Positions 48,329 to 61,186 of a stretch of 64,000 nt of DNA are shown in pieces. The notes under the pieces were generated by a model, which did no database searches, was not told where the DNA came from, and worked only from the letters and a program-made list of their open reading frames with translations. Each line of letters opens with the position of its first letter. The stretch's first letter is position 1. The stretch comes from Parvularculaceae bacterium (GTDB lineage Bacteria > Pseudomonadota > Alphaproteobacteria > Caulobacterales > Parvularculaceae). The position numbers and the translations under genes were made by a program. The stretch covers positions 62,001 to 126,000 of the forward strand of contig JANQSJ010000008.1 of NCBI GenBank assembly GCA_028284065.1, given 5' to 3'.

Positions 48329-48712
48329 CTACTCCGCGAGCTTCAGGCGCTTTTTGTCAAAGACGCGCAAGACCTGTCCGAGGTCGTGGCCGCGTTTCAG
48401 AATCGCGCCGGTCATGGCGACGACCGCCCAGGCACCCTGGCGGCGGGCGAGGTCGGGGCGCTTTTCGATGCGATAAAGCGGCGCTTCGCTCGCGCGGCGA
48501 AAGACGGAGAAGACGGCGGCGTCGCGCAAATGGTCTATGGCGTAATCGCGCCACTCGCCGGCGGCGACAAACTGTCCGTAGACATTGAGAATGCGGTTCA
48601 GCTCCGCGCGGTTGAACGAGACGGGATCGACGGCCTTGCGCCTGCCCACGCCGCCTCCCTGGCCGGGCGCGTCCGCCGTTGAAAAGCGCGCGGCGTGCTC
48701 TGATCGCGTCAT
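48329..48712 (-). CDS. DUF2794 family protein
   Basis: 127 residues matching the alphaproteobacterial DUF2794 family almost throughout: VSFNRAELNRILNVYGQFVAAGEWRDYAIDHLRDAAVFSVFRRASEAPLYRIEKRPDLARRQGAWAVVAMTGAILKRGHDLGQVLRVFDKKRLKL. ATG at 48712 (MTRSEHAA) is chosen; the longer frame is rich in Arg and unlikely. It is 15 bases upstream of the hydrolase-winged-helix gene on the same strand, so cotranscription is likely. Function unknown. Confidence 0.9.
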   Translation of the reverse strand: MTRSEHAARFSTADAPGQGGGVGRRKAVDPVSFNRAELNRILNVYGQFVAAGEWRDYAIDHLRDAAVFSVFRRASEAPLYRIEKRPDLARRQGAWAVVAMTGAILKRGHDLGQVLRVFDKKRLKLAE

Positions 48713-49114
48713 ATTGGCAGTGTGCTTCCCCGCAAGCCGGCTTGGCAAGGGGCGGCGACGCTTCACAAACCTGTCAGGCGAAGCGCGATCCACAAAATCG
48801 CCTCATTCGGCCATCAACCGGCCCGAATTTCCCTGAAACCTCAACGCGTCCGAACAGGGCGGCCAAGTCGGCCAGTCTACCGGTTTCCCATCGCCCCCAG
48901 CCCCCGGGCGTCTGGTCGGGAACGCCGCCCTGTCCGGCGCTATTTCCCTCGAAACGATCCGCACGGCCAAACGCGTTCGCGCGCGGTTCGCACGCGCTTC
49001 GCGCCCTGCGGCTTGCGTCGGCGCGCGCAATCGGCGAAGGCGGGTCAGGGCCGGCGCCGCTTCGCGGGGGCCCTCCGCCAAATGCACGCGTCAGGGTTAG
49101 CGCAAGCGCTCAAT
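48713..49114. other. Divergent region between DUF2794 and AEC transporter genes
   Basis: About 400 bases with no supportable gene. The open frame that runs through it on the plus strand lacks signal, membrane or family features until the transporter itself. It should hold promoters of both neighbours; none is distinct. Confidence 0.35.
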
Positions 49115-50065
49115 ATGTCAGCCGTCCTCGCCGTCGCCCTGCCCGTTTTCGCCGTCATCGCCGCAGGCCTCATCGCCGGGCGGCGCCGGATATTGCCGGC
49201 GGACGACGTCGCGGCGCTGAACCGGTTCGTCTTCCGTCTCGCGATGCCGACGGCGCTCTTCGGCCTCGTCGCCGGCGCTGATCCGCTGGGCGCTGAGACG
49301 GCGATCCTCGCCGGCGTCTACGCCGTCGCCGCGGCCGCCGCGCTCGCCGCCGGGTACGCGATCGGCCGCGCGGCGTTCGGTCTGTCCCCGCCGGAAGCCG
49401 GCGCCCACGCCTTCGCCTCGACGCTGGGGAACGCTGTCTTTCTCGGCTTGCCAATTGCGCTCTCCATCGAGGGTTGGGCGCCGGCCTTCGTCTCGCTGAT
49501 GCTGGTGGAGGGCGTCCTCGTCATCGCCGCGGGCGCGGCGCTGATGGATGCGAATCCCGATAAGCGGCTGACGGACTATTTCGCCGCGCCGCTGCGCAAT
49601 CCGCTGGTGGTGGCGATGATCGCCGGCGCCGCGGTTTCGGCGGCCCGCGCAGGGCTGGCGGCCGCCGGCGCGCCGAACGCGATCCCTCAGCCCGTGGAGG
49701 CGTTCCTGTCGATCCTCGGCCGCGCGGCCGGGCCGACCGCGCTTATCTCGCTCGGGCTTTTCCTGGCGACGACCCCGCGCCCGCCCCTCAGCGAAGTGGG
49801 CGGCAAGGTCGCTGCGGTGTTCGCGGTGAAGCTCATCGCCTTGCCGGCGATGATGTTCGCAGGGCTCGCGCTGACCGGCCTTGGGGGACGGCCCGAGTTC
49901 GCAGGGCCGGCGATGCTGTTCGCGCTTGTGCCCTCCGGCGTCGGATCATTCGTCATGGCGAGCCAGTACGGCGTCTACGCCCGGGAGGCCGCCGCCGCGA
50001 TCGCCGTAACGACGGCGGCGTCCGTCTTCACGGTCGCCGCCGCCCTCGCTCTTTATGTGCGGTGA
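49115..50065 (+). CDS. AEC family transporter
   Basis: 316 residues, about ten membrane helices. SAVLAVALPVFAVIAAGLIAGRRRILPADDVAALNRFVFRLAMPTALFGLVA is the AEC/permease start; the second half LSEVGGKVAAVFAVKLIALPAMMFAGLALTG and FALVPSGVGSFVMASQYGVYAREAAAAIAVTTAASVFTVAAALALYV completes the repeat. AEC proteins are auxin-efflux-like carriers that export organic acids, such as malonate or malate. ATG at 49115 gives the expected N-terminus; 49082 adds 11 residues and has no better ribosome site. Followed 46 bases later by a MarR gene. Confidence 0.87.
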   Translation: MSAVLAVALPVFAVIAAGLIAGRRRILPADDVAALNRFVFRLAMPTALFGLVAGADPLGAETAILAGVYAVAAAAALAAGYAIGRAAFGLSPPEAGAHAFASTLGNAVFLGLPIALSIEGWAPAFVSLMLVEGVLVIAAGAALMDANPDKRLTDYFAAPLRNPLVVAMIAGAAVSAARAGLAAAGAPNAIPQPVEAFLSILGRAAGPTALISLGLFLATTPRPPLSEVGGKVAAVFAVKLIALPAMMFAGLALTGLGGRPEFAGPAMLFALVPSGVGSFVMASQYGVYAREAAAAIAVTTAASVFTVAAALALYVR

Positions 50066-50111
50066 CGCGGCCCGCTTTGCCGGCCGCGGGCAACCGACCT
50101 AAACTCTACGC

Positions 50112-50561
50112 ATGGACGACGAAATTGAACGCCTGCGCCTCGCGACGACGGAATTGCTGCGCATCCTGAAGGTCATGGAGCCGGCGATCCCCAACATGCA
50201 CAGCCGGTTCCGCGAGCATCCGACCGATATCGCGGCCCTGCGCTTCATCGCCGATAACCCCGGCGCGCCGGCCAAAGCCGTCGCCGCCTATCTCGGCGCG
50301 GCCCCAACGACCGCGACGAGCGTTATCGACCGGCTCGCGCGCGCCGGCCTTGTCGATCGCGCCCGCGCCGACGACGACCGGCGGTCGGTGGAGCTCAAGC
50401 TGACCGACGATGGCGCGGCGGCCTTCGGGCAAATCATAAATGAAGAGCGCGACAACATGCGCCGCATGCTGGAGGCCCTGCCCGAGCGCAGCCGCGGTCC
50501 GTTCGTACGGTATATGGCGGAAATCGCGTCGCGACTGTCCGAAGACGCGGACCGAGGCTGA
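50112..50561 (+). CDS. MarR family transcriptional regulator
   Basis: 149 residues. Winged-helix MarR domain: HPTDIAALRFIADNPGAPAKAVAAYLGAAPTTATSVIDRLARAGLVDRARADDDRRSVELKLTDDGAAAF, with the wing DDRRS. Between its stop and the next gene is an AATACGA/TCGTATT inverted repeat, a credible operator. It follows the AEC transporter on the same strand and could control it or the exported propeller gene downstream. Confidence 0.9.
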   Translation: MDDEIERLRLATTELLRILKVMEPAIPNMHSRFREHPTDIAALRFIADNPGAPAKAVAAYLGAAPTTATSVIDRLARAGLVDRARADDDRRSVELKLTDDGAAAFGQIINEERDNMRRMLEALPERSRGPFVRYMAEIASRLSEDADRG

Positions 50562-50606
50562 CCGTCGCCGGCCCAAAATACGATGTCAGAAGTACGATGG
50601 TTGAAT

Positions 50607-50623
50607 AATACGAATATCGTATT
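50607..50623. promoter_or_regulatory. Inverted repeat AATACGA-n3-TCGTATT, candidate MarR operator
   Basis: Perfect 7+3+7 inverted repeat (AATACGAATATCGTATT) 58-42 bases upstream of the propeller gene start (50665). TACGAT half-sites recur at 50579 and 50593. MarR dimers bind such short palindromes; the nearest regulator gene ends 46 bases upstream. Confidence 0.6.
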
Positions 50624-50664
50624 AATGTGTGCGGCGTCCCGAAAGGTATCGGAGCGCCTTAAGA

Positions 50665-51993
50665 ATGACCTCTGCACGCAGACCTCTAACCGCCGCGCCG
50701 GCGCTCATCGCATGGGCGGCCGCGTTGTCCATCGCGCCCGAAGCCGCCGCGCAGCAAATCGACGGGTGGACGGGATCGCGGCTCCTCGCCATCGCCGACG
50801 CGGACATGGCGGCGACCGCGTACGCCAATGGCGTTCTCTATCCGATTCCTGGGCGTACGGATGAAGCGTTTCTGCTTGACCCCGCGGACGGCGCCGAAAC
50901 GGCGCGCGCGCCGGCGTCGAACACGGTCATGGGATGGCCGGGCTCCCTCGCGACGTCGCCGGACGGGCGCTACGCCTATGTGGCCACCAGCCGAGGGCAG
51001 GTCGACCGGGCGATTGAGCGCGTTGACAGCGTGTTCGAAGAGTTCCCCATCGCCGGCGACCTGACGACGATAGACGTCGCGTCGGGGTCGGTCGCCTCGG
51101 TCACAACCGCCTGCGACAAGGCGATGTCGGTGGATGTCGCGCCGTCAGGCGGCTGGCTTCTGGTCGCCTGCGGCCGCGCGGACGCTGAGGTCGCCGTCAT
51201 TCCGCTGACGGACGGCCTGCCTGGCGCGCCGCGCCTCTTCGACCTTGACGTCCCGGCCTACGCTGATCGCGACATCGACGCCGGCGCCACTTATGGCGTC
51301 GCGCATCCGGACGGCGCGGCGGCGGGCGTCATCTTCAACAATCGCGCCGTCGGCCTCGTTCGCTTTGACCTTGACGCGGACGGCGTTCCCGTCGGCGCGA
51401 AAGTTGAAGCGCCGACGCCGACCGCGCGCTGGCTTTCCGTCGCGCGCTGGACGCGGGCCGGCGGCCACCTCATCGTGTCGGACGTCGCCTGGGGTCCGCG
51501 GCCGACCGATGCGGTTTTCAACGGAGCTGGCGAAATCCTGTCGTTTGCGCTGTCGCCTGACGATAACGCGCGCGGAATAGTCTCCGCCGCGACAGTCTCG
51601 AAAAGCCCGGAAGCGATGGAGCTCAACCGCGCCGGCGACCTTATCGCCGTCGTCAATATGGAGCGGACCTATCTGCCGGGCGGCCTCTTGTCGATTGTCC
51701 CGGGGCGGAGCGCCTCGTCGCTGTCGCTCGTCGCCGTTGACGACGCCACTGGCGCGTTGAAGACGCTGGGGACGCCGTTGAAATTCAGGGGCGTCCTGCC
51801 CGAAGACGCCGTCTTCGACGCGGACGGCGATCGCCTCGCCGTCGCCGTCTTTCAGGATCATGACGCCCCGACGAGCGACGGCTGGGTCGCGTTTTTTCGC
51901 GTGGTCGGCGCCGGCGACGCGCGTCGGCTTGACGCCATGGACCGAAAAATCATGCTCCCCCGCGGCGTCCACGACCTCGCGCCCATCGACTGA
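50665..51993 (+). CDS. Exported beta-propeller-like protein
   Basis: 442 residues. Signal peptide SARRPLTAAPALIAWAAALSIAPEAAA. The mature part has repeated units such as LATSPDGRYAYVATSRG, AMSVDVAPSGGWLLVACGRADAEVAVI, ATYGVAHPDGAAAGVIFNN and DAVFDADGDRLAVAVFQDH, the style of YVTN/lactonase-like seven-bladed propellers. No catalytic residues can be assigned with confidence. ATG at 50665 is preceded by GGAG. The palindrome upstream suggests regulation by the MarR protein. Probably periplasmic. Confidence 0.75.
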   Translation: MTSARRPLTAAPALIAWAAALSIAPEAAAQQIDGWTGSRLLAIADADMAATAYANGVLYPIPGRTDEAFLLDPADGAETARAPASNTVMGWPGSLATSPDGRYAYVATSRGQVDRAIERVDSVFEEFPIAGDLTTIDVASGSVASVTTACDKAMSVDVAPSGGWLLVACGRADAEVAVIPLTDGLPGAPRLFDLDVPAYADRDIDAGATYGVAHPDGAAAGVIFNNRAVGLVRFDLDADGVPVGAKVEAPTPTARWLSVARWTRAGGHLIVSDVAWGPRPTDAVFNGAGEILSFALSPDDNARGIVSAATVSKSPEAMELNRAGDLIAVVNMERTYLPGGLLSIVPGRSASSLSLVAVDDATGALKTLGTPLKFRGVLPEDAVFDADGDRLAVAVFQDHDAPTSDGWVAFFRVVGAGDARRLDAMDRKIMLPRGVHDLAPID

Positions 51994-52104
51994 CGACGTC
52001 AGGCGGCTGCGTCCGCGCGACGGGCCGACCGGCCGCGCGCGTGACCGGAACGCGGCGAGGCGCTATCCTGACGCGCGCCGGTTCTTGTGGAGAGTTATCA
52101 GCGA

Positions 52105-53427
52105 ATGATCAGACGATTGCTGGGCGCGGCGCTCGCCGCGGGCGCCGCCGCCTGCGCGAAAACGAGCGGTGAAGCCGCCGCCTACGAAAATCCCGTGACG
52201 GAATATATCGGCGGCCGCGTCTTCGACGGCGAACGCTTCGTCGAGCGCGCTCTTTACGTCAGTGAGGGGAGCTTCGTCGCAGAGCCGCCGCGCGAGGCCG
52301 TCGCGGAAACGATTGACCTTGCCGGCCTCTACGTGACGCCGCCCTTTTCCGATGCCCACAATCACGTCACCGCCCCCATCAAGATGGCGAGCGACTACTT
52401 CATGAAGCAGGGCGTTTTCTATGTGGTGAACCCGACCACCATCGTTGGCCCGTTCAAAGGGAAGCTCGATTTCTTCGACCGCCCGGAGACCTATGACGTC
52501 GTCGTCTCCATGGGCGGGATTACCGCCCCCGGAGGCCATCCGGAAAAACTCTATGTGGATGTGCTGACGAAGTTCGCCTATCCGGGACGCACGCGCGAGA
52601 GCTTCATCGGCGACGCGTTTCACTATGTGACGAGCGAGGCGGAGATCGCGCCTGTCCTCGACCGCCTCACGAGCCAGGGCGCCGAAATCGTCAAGACGTA
52701 TCTTCTGTCTTCGGAGGAATTCGAGACGCGTAACGGCAACCCGGACTATTACGGCAATACCGGCCTTGACCCCGCCCTCTACCCGAAGATCGTCTCGGCG
52801 ATCCACGACCGCGGGCTGCGGGCGTTCGTGCATGTGGAGAGCGATTATGACGCGCGCGTCGCGGCGGAGGCGGGCGTGGACTGGCTGGCGCACCTCCCCG
52901 CCTATGGCGCGAGCAGCGACGAGGCCGAGCTCGCGGCTGCGTCGCTTAGCGACGCGACGGTCGAGGCGATCGTCGCCGCCGACATGATCGTCACTCCCAC
53001 CTATCTCCTGTCAGCGACGCGGTACGCGCGATCGGATGCGGACGATCCGCGCCTTCAGATGCGCGACGCGACCGAGGCGACGCAGCGGGCGAACCTCAAG
53101 AAACTGAAAGCCGCAAACGTCCGCTTCGCGATCGGCACCGACGGCGCAGGCCCGCCCCAGGCCGAAGCGGAAAACCTCGTCCGGCTCGGCGCGTTCACGC
53201 GCGCCGAAGCGCTGCGCCTTCTGACCGGGACGGCGGCGCTTATCTATCCGGAGCGAGACGTGTCGTGCTTTGATCCCGGCTGCGAGGCGAGCTTCCTGGC
53301 GTTCGACGCGGACCCACTGGCGGCGCCGCTGACCGCGGCGACGCCCGTCCGCTATCTGAAGCAGGGCGTCGCCCTCAGCTTCCCGGGAAAGGCGGCGGAG
53401 GGCGGAGCGGCCGACGACGCGGAGTAG
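52105..53427 (+). CDS. Amidohydrolase family lipoprotein
   Basis: 440 residues. Lipoprotein signal RRLLGAALAAGAAACAKT. Metal-dependent amidohydrolase core: YIGGRVFDGERFVERALYV, HxH in FSDAHNHV, Lys candidate in EIVKTYLL, ligands in LRAFVHVESDYDARVAAEAG and WLAHLPAYG, and Asp in AIGTDGAG. Unlike the D-aminoacylase-like protein at 8051-9895, the HxH is intact here. ATG at 52105 has GGAGAG about ten bases upstream. It is 110 bases after the propeller gene on the same strand. The substrate is unknown. Confidence 0.87.
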   Translation: MIRRLLGAALAAGAAACAKTSGEAAAYENPVTEYIGGRVFDGERFVERALYVSEGSFVAEPPREAVAETIDLAGLYVTPPFSDAHNHVTAPIKMASDYFMKQGVFYVVNPTTIVGPFKGKLDFFDRPETYDVVVSMGGITAPGGHPEKLYVDVLTKFAYPGRTRESFIGDAFHYVTSEAEIAPVLDRLTSQGAEIVKTYLLSSEEFETRNGNPDYYGNTGLDPALYPKIVSAIHDRGLRAFVHVESDYDARVAAEAGVDWLAHLPAYGASSDEAELAAASLSDATVEAIVAADMIVTPTYLLSATRYARSDADDPRLQMRDATEATQRANLKKLKAANVRFAIGTDGAGPPQAEAENLVRLGAFTRAEALRLLTGTAALIYPERDVSCFDPGCEASFLAFDADPLAAPLTAATPVRYLKQGVALSFPGKAAEGGAADDAE

Positions 53428-53451
53428 GCGGAACGCCGGACTTCCATGACC

Positions 53452-54324
53452 CTATTCCGCCGCGCGCTGGTACAGCGTTTGCGTCGGATACGGAATGGAG
53501 ACGCCCTCGGCGTCGAACCGCTCCTTGAAGGCCTTGGTGAGGTCGAATTTGAGCCCCCAGTAATCAGCGGACGCGCACCAGACGCGGACGATAATGTCGA
53601 CCGAGCTGTCGCCGAGATTGCCGACGACGACCTGGCGGGCCGGTTCGGCGAGGGCGCGGGCGTCCGCATCGATGACGGCGTTGAGGCTCGCCATCGCCTT
53701 GTTGATGTCGTCCTCATAGGAAATGCCCATGACGAAATCGACGCGGCGCGTGTCGTGTGCGGAATAGTTCATGATGGCGCCGCCATATACGTCGCCATTC
53801 GGCACGATGATCTTCACATTGTCAGGCGTCGCAAGCTCCGTCGTGAAGAGCCCAATCTCCTTCACCGTGCCGGCATGGCCCGCCACTTCAACGTAATCGC
53901 CGATGCGGAAGGGCCGGAAAGCGAGCAGCATGACGCCCGACGCCACATGGCCGAGCGTCCCCTGGAGCGCGAGGCCGACCGCGAGGCCGGCGGCGCCGAT
54001 AAGCGCGGCGAGCCCGGTCGTCTGAATGCCGAACATCGACAGGACGGCGATGACGACGAAGGCGACGACGAGGTAATAGACGATTGACCCGAAAAAACGC
54101 GCCAGCGTCTCATCGAGATTGGGCGCGCGATTGACGGCGTTGATGGTGACTTTCTTCAGGCGCCCGGCGACGAAGAGGCCGAGGATCAGGACAACAAGCG
54201 CGCCTAGCGCCGTGAGGCCCCAGTTCACCCCCATTTCGACGAGACCGCCGACCGTCTCGGGGCTCAGCAAGTTCTCCGCATTCGCCGCCAAATCGCCCAC
54301 GCCGGGGCTTGCACCGTCCTGCAT
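53452..54324 (-). CDS. Small-conductance mechanosensitive channel (MscS)
   Basis: 290 residues of the MscS family. TM1 WGLTALGALVVLILGLFVAG, TM2 YYLVVAFVVIAVLSMFG and pore helix IQTTGLAALIGAAGLAVGLALQGTLGHVASGVMLLAFRPFRIGDYVEVAGHAGTVKEIGLFTTEL are standard; IIVPNGDVYGGAIMNYSAHDTRRVDFVMGISYEDD gives the beta domain. Core three-TM type. ATG at 54324 follows AGGAGCGG with good spacing; 54390 is less likely. Opens on hypo-osmotic shock to release solutes. Confidence 0.93.
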   Translation of the reverse strand: MQDGASPGVGDLAANAENLLSPETVGGLVEMGVNWGLTALGALVVLILGLFVAGRLKKVTINAVNRAPNLDETLARFFGSIVYYLVVAFVVIAVLSMFGIQTTGLAALIGAAGLAVGLALQGTLGHVASGVMLLAFRPFRIGDYVEVAGHAGTVKEIGLFTTELATPDNVKIIVPNGDVYGGAIMNYSAHDTRRVDFVMGISYEDDINKAMASLNAVIDADARALAEPARQVVVGNLGDSSVDIIVRVWCASADYWGLKFDLTKAFKERFDAEGVSIPYPTQTLYQRAAE

Positions 54325-54529
54325 CGCGTCCGCTCCTCTATCCGACGCTGCGCTCACCCTGACGTGTCCGGCTAGGCCAAGACCCTGCAAAACAGGAGCG
54401 ACCTAAGGCCTGCGTCAGCGGACGTTCGCGCAGCTTGGCTTCATACCGCAACGCGGCAAGCGACGCGCTGGTTCGGCGGCGACGTCAAGAGCGGGAAGGC
54501 GATTGGGCAGGACGACGCTGGAGCGCCCG

Positions 54530-58328
<3,799 letters not shown>

Positions 58329-58424
58329 TACCGAGATCGTATTTCCTTTCCGCGGACGCCCTTCGGCGCCGTCGCGAGACGAGTGAGGACGCGCGCCCAG
58401 GGGGGGCGAGGCATGCCGCCAAGA

Positions 58425-59543
58425 TCAAACGCGCAGAGGCATCAGCACGTAGAGCGCGCGCACGTCGGCGTCGTCCATTATCACCGTCGGCGAGGAAGGG
58501 TCGGCGAGACGCGCGGTCATGCCGTCGCCCTCAATCTGGGCGGCGACGTCGAGGAGGTAGCGGGCGTTGAAGCCTATCTCCAGGGGATCGCCGGCGAAGT
58601 CGACCGAGACCTCCTCAAGCGCGCTGCCCGCCTCAGGATTGTTGACCGTGAGGCGCATCCGATCGCGGTCGAGGGCGAGCTTGACCGAGCGGGTGCGGTC
58701 GGCGGAGACGGTGGCCACGCGATCGACGGCCTTGGCGAATTCGCCGGCGTCGACCTGCAGACGGTTCGGATTGTCCTTCGGGATGACGCGCTCATAGTCC
58801 GGGAACGTCCCATCGACGAGCTTCGAGGTCAGCCGGCCGGCGCCGAAGTCGAACCGTATCTTGGTTTCCGAGACCGACACCTCGACGGTTTCGTCCGCAT
58901 CCTCCAGAAGCCGCCCAAGCTCCAGCACCGCCTTTCGGGGAACGATGACGCCGGGCGCGGACGCCGCCCCGTCGGGCAGGGCTGCGTCGATACGGGCGAG
59001 GCGGTGGCCGTCGGTCGCCGCCGCGCGGTAGACGCCGCCGTCGCCGCTTTCCACCGGGTGCAGATAAACGCCGTTCAGATAATAGCGCGTCTCCTCCTGC
59101 GACATGGCGAACTTCGCCTTCGCCAGGAGCCGGCGCAGATCCTCCGTGGGCATCTTGAAGCGCGTCGCGAGGTCGTCGGCGGCGAGGGTCGGGAAATCAT
59201 CGTCCGGCAGGACCGCGAGCGAAAACTCCGAGCGCCCCGCCGCGACGAGCAGGCGCCCGTCCTCGCCCGACAGCTCAAGGCGCACCTGCGCGCCGTCGGG
59301 CAACTTGCGCACAATGTCGTAAAGCGTCAGCGCCGAGGCGGTCGTCGCGCCCGGACGGTCGACCTCCGCGGGCGCCGATTCAGACGCCTCGATGTCGAGG
59401 TCCGTCGCCGTCAGGGTCAGCGCGCCGCCGTCAGCCTGCAACAGAACATTCGCCAGTATGGGGATCGTGTTGCGCCGCTCGACGACGCTCTGCACGTGGC
59501 CGAGCGCCTTGGCGAACGCGGATTTTTCAATCGTGACCTTCAT
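58425..59543 (-). CDS. dnaN: DNA polymerase III sliding clamp (beta subunit)
   Basis: 372 residues, standard length. MKVTIEKSAFAKALGHVQSVVERRNTIPILANVLLQADGGALTLTATDLDIEA is the family start; DDFPTLAADDL, YYLNGVYLHP, TDGHRLARID and the C-terminal NARYLLDVAAQIEGDGMTARLADPSSPTVIMDDADVRALYVLMPLRV give the three clamp domains. It is 96 bases upstream of recF on the same strand. No dnaA is adjacent on the upstream side; instead there is a repeat-containing gap. Confidence 0.97.
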   Translation of the reverse strand: MKVTIEKSAFAKALGHVQSVVERRNTIPILANVLLQADGGALTLTATDLDIEASESAPAEVDRPGATTASALTLYDIVRKLPDGAQVRLELSGEDGRLLVAAGRSEFSLAVLPDDDFPTLAADDLATRFKMPTEDLRRLLAKAKFAMSQEETRYYLNGVYLHPVESGDGGVYRAAATDGHRLARIDAALPDGAASAPGVIVPRKAVLELGRLLEDADETVEVSVSETKIRFDFGAGRLTSKLVDGTFPDYERVIPKDNPNRLQVDAGEFAKAVDRVATVSADRTRSVKLALDRDRMRLTVNNPEAGSALEEVSVDFAGDPLEIGFNARYLLDVAAQIEGDGMTARLADPSSPTVIMDDADVRALYVLMPLRV

Positions 59544-59634
59544 AGCTTTCCGATTATTCCCACCGTCAATTCTTTGTCGGCTCTCAATTCCGTGTCGGCT
59601 CTCCGTCGACCAGTTGCTCGCCGGCCGGTTCTCC

Positions 59635-59688
59635 GTCGGCCAGCGCTTCGTCGGCCAGCGCTTCGTCGGCCAGCGCTTCGTCGGCCAT
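59635..59688. repeat. 15-bp tandem repeat, about 3.6 copies
   Basis: Unit GTCGGCCAGCGCTTC at 59635, 59650 and 59665, then a partial GTCGGCCA at 59680. Related, more diverged units extend leftward toward 59570 (TCTCCGTCGGCC, GTGTCGGCTCTC). Located about 95 bases upstream of the dnaN ATG. Confidence 0.8.
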
Positions 59689-59830
59689 AGTCTAAAGGCC
59701 CAGCGCGCCCGAAACGCCGACGACAGTCGGACGGCCGCTCCAACCTAGCCGCAGCGAACGATTCGCGCAGGAGACGCCATCATCCGGGCGCCGCCATCCG
59801 GCCGCTGGCATCCGGACGACCCCACGCGAA

Positions 59831-59908
59831 CAACGCCGCCTTAACGCCGCCATTCGGAACGCCGCCATTCGGCGCGACGCCATTTGGAACGACGCCATTT
59901 GGAACGCC
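59831..59908. repeat. Second 15-bp tandem repeat array, about 5 degenerate copies
   Basis: Units of the type AACGCCGCCATTCGG at 59831-59908, drifting to GACGCCATTTGGAAC in the last copies. Period is 15 bases. The array is non-coding in any supportable gene. Confidence 0.7.
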
Positions 59909-60230
59909 TATGGCCTCCCCCGCCCGGACGCCGGCCGCCTAAATGGCGCGCCGGCGAAGCGACGATGTCGGCCTTTGGGTGGGCGCGGGAAAGCACCGGA
60001 ACCGCCGGCTTTCAGAGCCGCGGCGCGGCGCGCGCCGACCCTGCCGGAACGGCGCTTCGGTCGGGGTCGGAAAATAGCATTCTATGCGCCGCTCCGCCAG
60101 TGCGCAGGCGGCCGGAAACAGGGCCGCGCGCAGGTTCAAATGCGCGGCCGGGCGATGGGTTGGATTAGATTGTCAAGCGCGGCGAAGGGCGCGCCGACGC
60201 GCCCGCATTCATCGGTGCGCCGCAAGGGCC

Positions 60231-60791
60231 TCAGCCCCAGCCATCCGCCGCCGCGCCGTCGAATTCGACGCCATAGGTGCCGCCCCGCCGCGACACGACC
60301 CGGCCGCTGGCGACGCCGAGCCCCACTTCGTCGCCGATCCGCAAGCGCTCCGCTGTGATGACGGATGCGCCGCCCAGCGATATGTCATTGACCCAGCAGG
60401 TGATGTCGCGATTTGCGACGCGGATCGTCGTTTCAAAGCGCGGGCAGGGAATCCGGGCGTAGGCGCGCCGGTCCAGCAGCAGCCGCGTCGCGTCGGAATC
60501 AGCGACGATCATCTGATCGACGACCATGCCGAGCCGGTCGCGCGCGCAGTCCTTCAGATCGAAGCTCATGGCGAAGCCGCCATCGAAGACCCGAACGACC
60601 GCGCCTTCAAGCGCCGCGCCGCCGGCGAACCCGACCTCAGCCCGGTCGCCGATCTCCGCCGTCGCGCTCGTCGCCACGGCGACGCCGCCCGCGGACAGGT
60701 TGATCGAGACGCCATCGCCCGACTCAACGCCGTTGAGCCGCACCGTCACGCCGATTTCGGTGGATGCGCGCGGGTAGTTGCGCGAGTGCAT
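60231..60791 (-). CDS. Tandem PilZ domain protein
   Basis: 186 residues with two PilZ domains. First: RNYPRASTEIGVTVRLNGVESGDGVSINLSAGGVAVATS, with RxxxR and N-x-S-x-x-G. Second: DRRAYARIPCPRFETTIRVANRDITCWVNDISLGGASVITAERLRIGDEVGLG, with RxxxR and D-x-S-x-x-G. Both sets of c-di-GMP-binding residues look complete. No output domain other than the PilZ folds, so it may be a c-di-GMP receptor for motility or surface control. Single gene. Confidence 0.88.
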   Translation of the reverse strand: MHSRNYPRASTEIGVTVRLNGVESGDGVSINLSAGGVAVATSATAEIGDRAEVGFAGGAALEGAVVRVFDGGFAMSFDLKDCARDRLGMVVDQMIVADSDATRLLLDRRAYARIPCPRFETTIRVANRDITCWVNDISLGGASVITAERLRIGDEVGLGVASGRVVSRRGGTYGVEFDGAAADGWG

Positions 60792-61186
60792 ATCGCCGCC
60801 CCTTGGTTGCCAATCCTTGTCGCCAGTCCTTGCGGACGCAATCGAGGCTACAGGGCGGGAATGGCTTTAAAGCTAAGTTTGAGCGTAGGCTTTGTCCGGT
60901 ACGGTTTACCCTTCGGTAAGCCCCGGCCCGAGCGACAAGGTTTCTTTCCGACGACGCCTGCGCGGGATGGTGGGCGTTAGCGGATGCGGGATGATGCGCG
61001 CTCCCTCCACCGCAAAGAGAGAGGCCGTCAGCGGACGGTTCTGAACCCTCCCCGACCCCTCCTTTCCAAGGGAGGGGGAAGCGCGCGCCGACATGAAAAG
61101 CCGTCCAAAGGGCGTCCGCCTTAGGCAAAAATCCGTGTTCTGATTTAATCAGAGAAATCCGCGGCCAGGCGACCCGGCCAGCGCCG
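60792..61186. other. Gene-free region between PilZ gene and pheT
   Basis: About 395 bases with no gene; contains the C/G-run hairpin at 61046-61078. The PilZ gene promoter lies at its left. A TTAATCAG-type AT-rich patch near 61140-61150 may be the end of pheT transcript control. Confidence 0.4.
61046..61078. repeat. CCCTCCCC/GGGAGGGG hairpin repeat
   Basis: CCCTCCCCGACCCCTCCTTT, then CCAAGGGAGGGGG, the same palindrome type as 26424-26453 and the direct repeats around the DUF559 gene, here without a gene. It sits about 110 bases past the pheT stop. Confidence 0.65.

Larger units (their letters stand above)
59544..60230. other. Repeat-rich gene-free region upstream of dnaN
   Basis: About 690 bases without a supportable gene between dnaN and the PilZ gene, both on the minus strand. 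It holds two sets of 15-base tandem repeats (59635-59688 and 59831-59908). I saw no DnaA-box cluster (TTATCCACA type) that would support an origin. The dnaN promoter should lie within the first 150 bases. Confidence 0.5.

Noticed and set aside
59635-59688. Possible CRISPR array
   Set aside because: Units are 15 bases and directly adjacent without unique spacers; no cas genes.
59544-60230. Possible replication origin upstream of dnaN
   Set aside because: No DnaA-box cluster or AT-rich unwinding element seen; only 15-bp tandem repeats.
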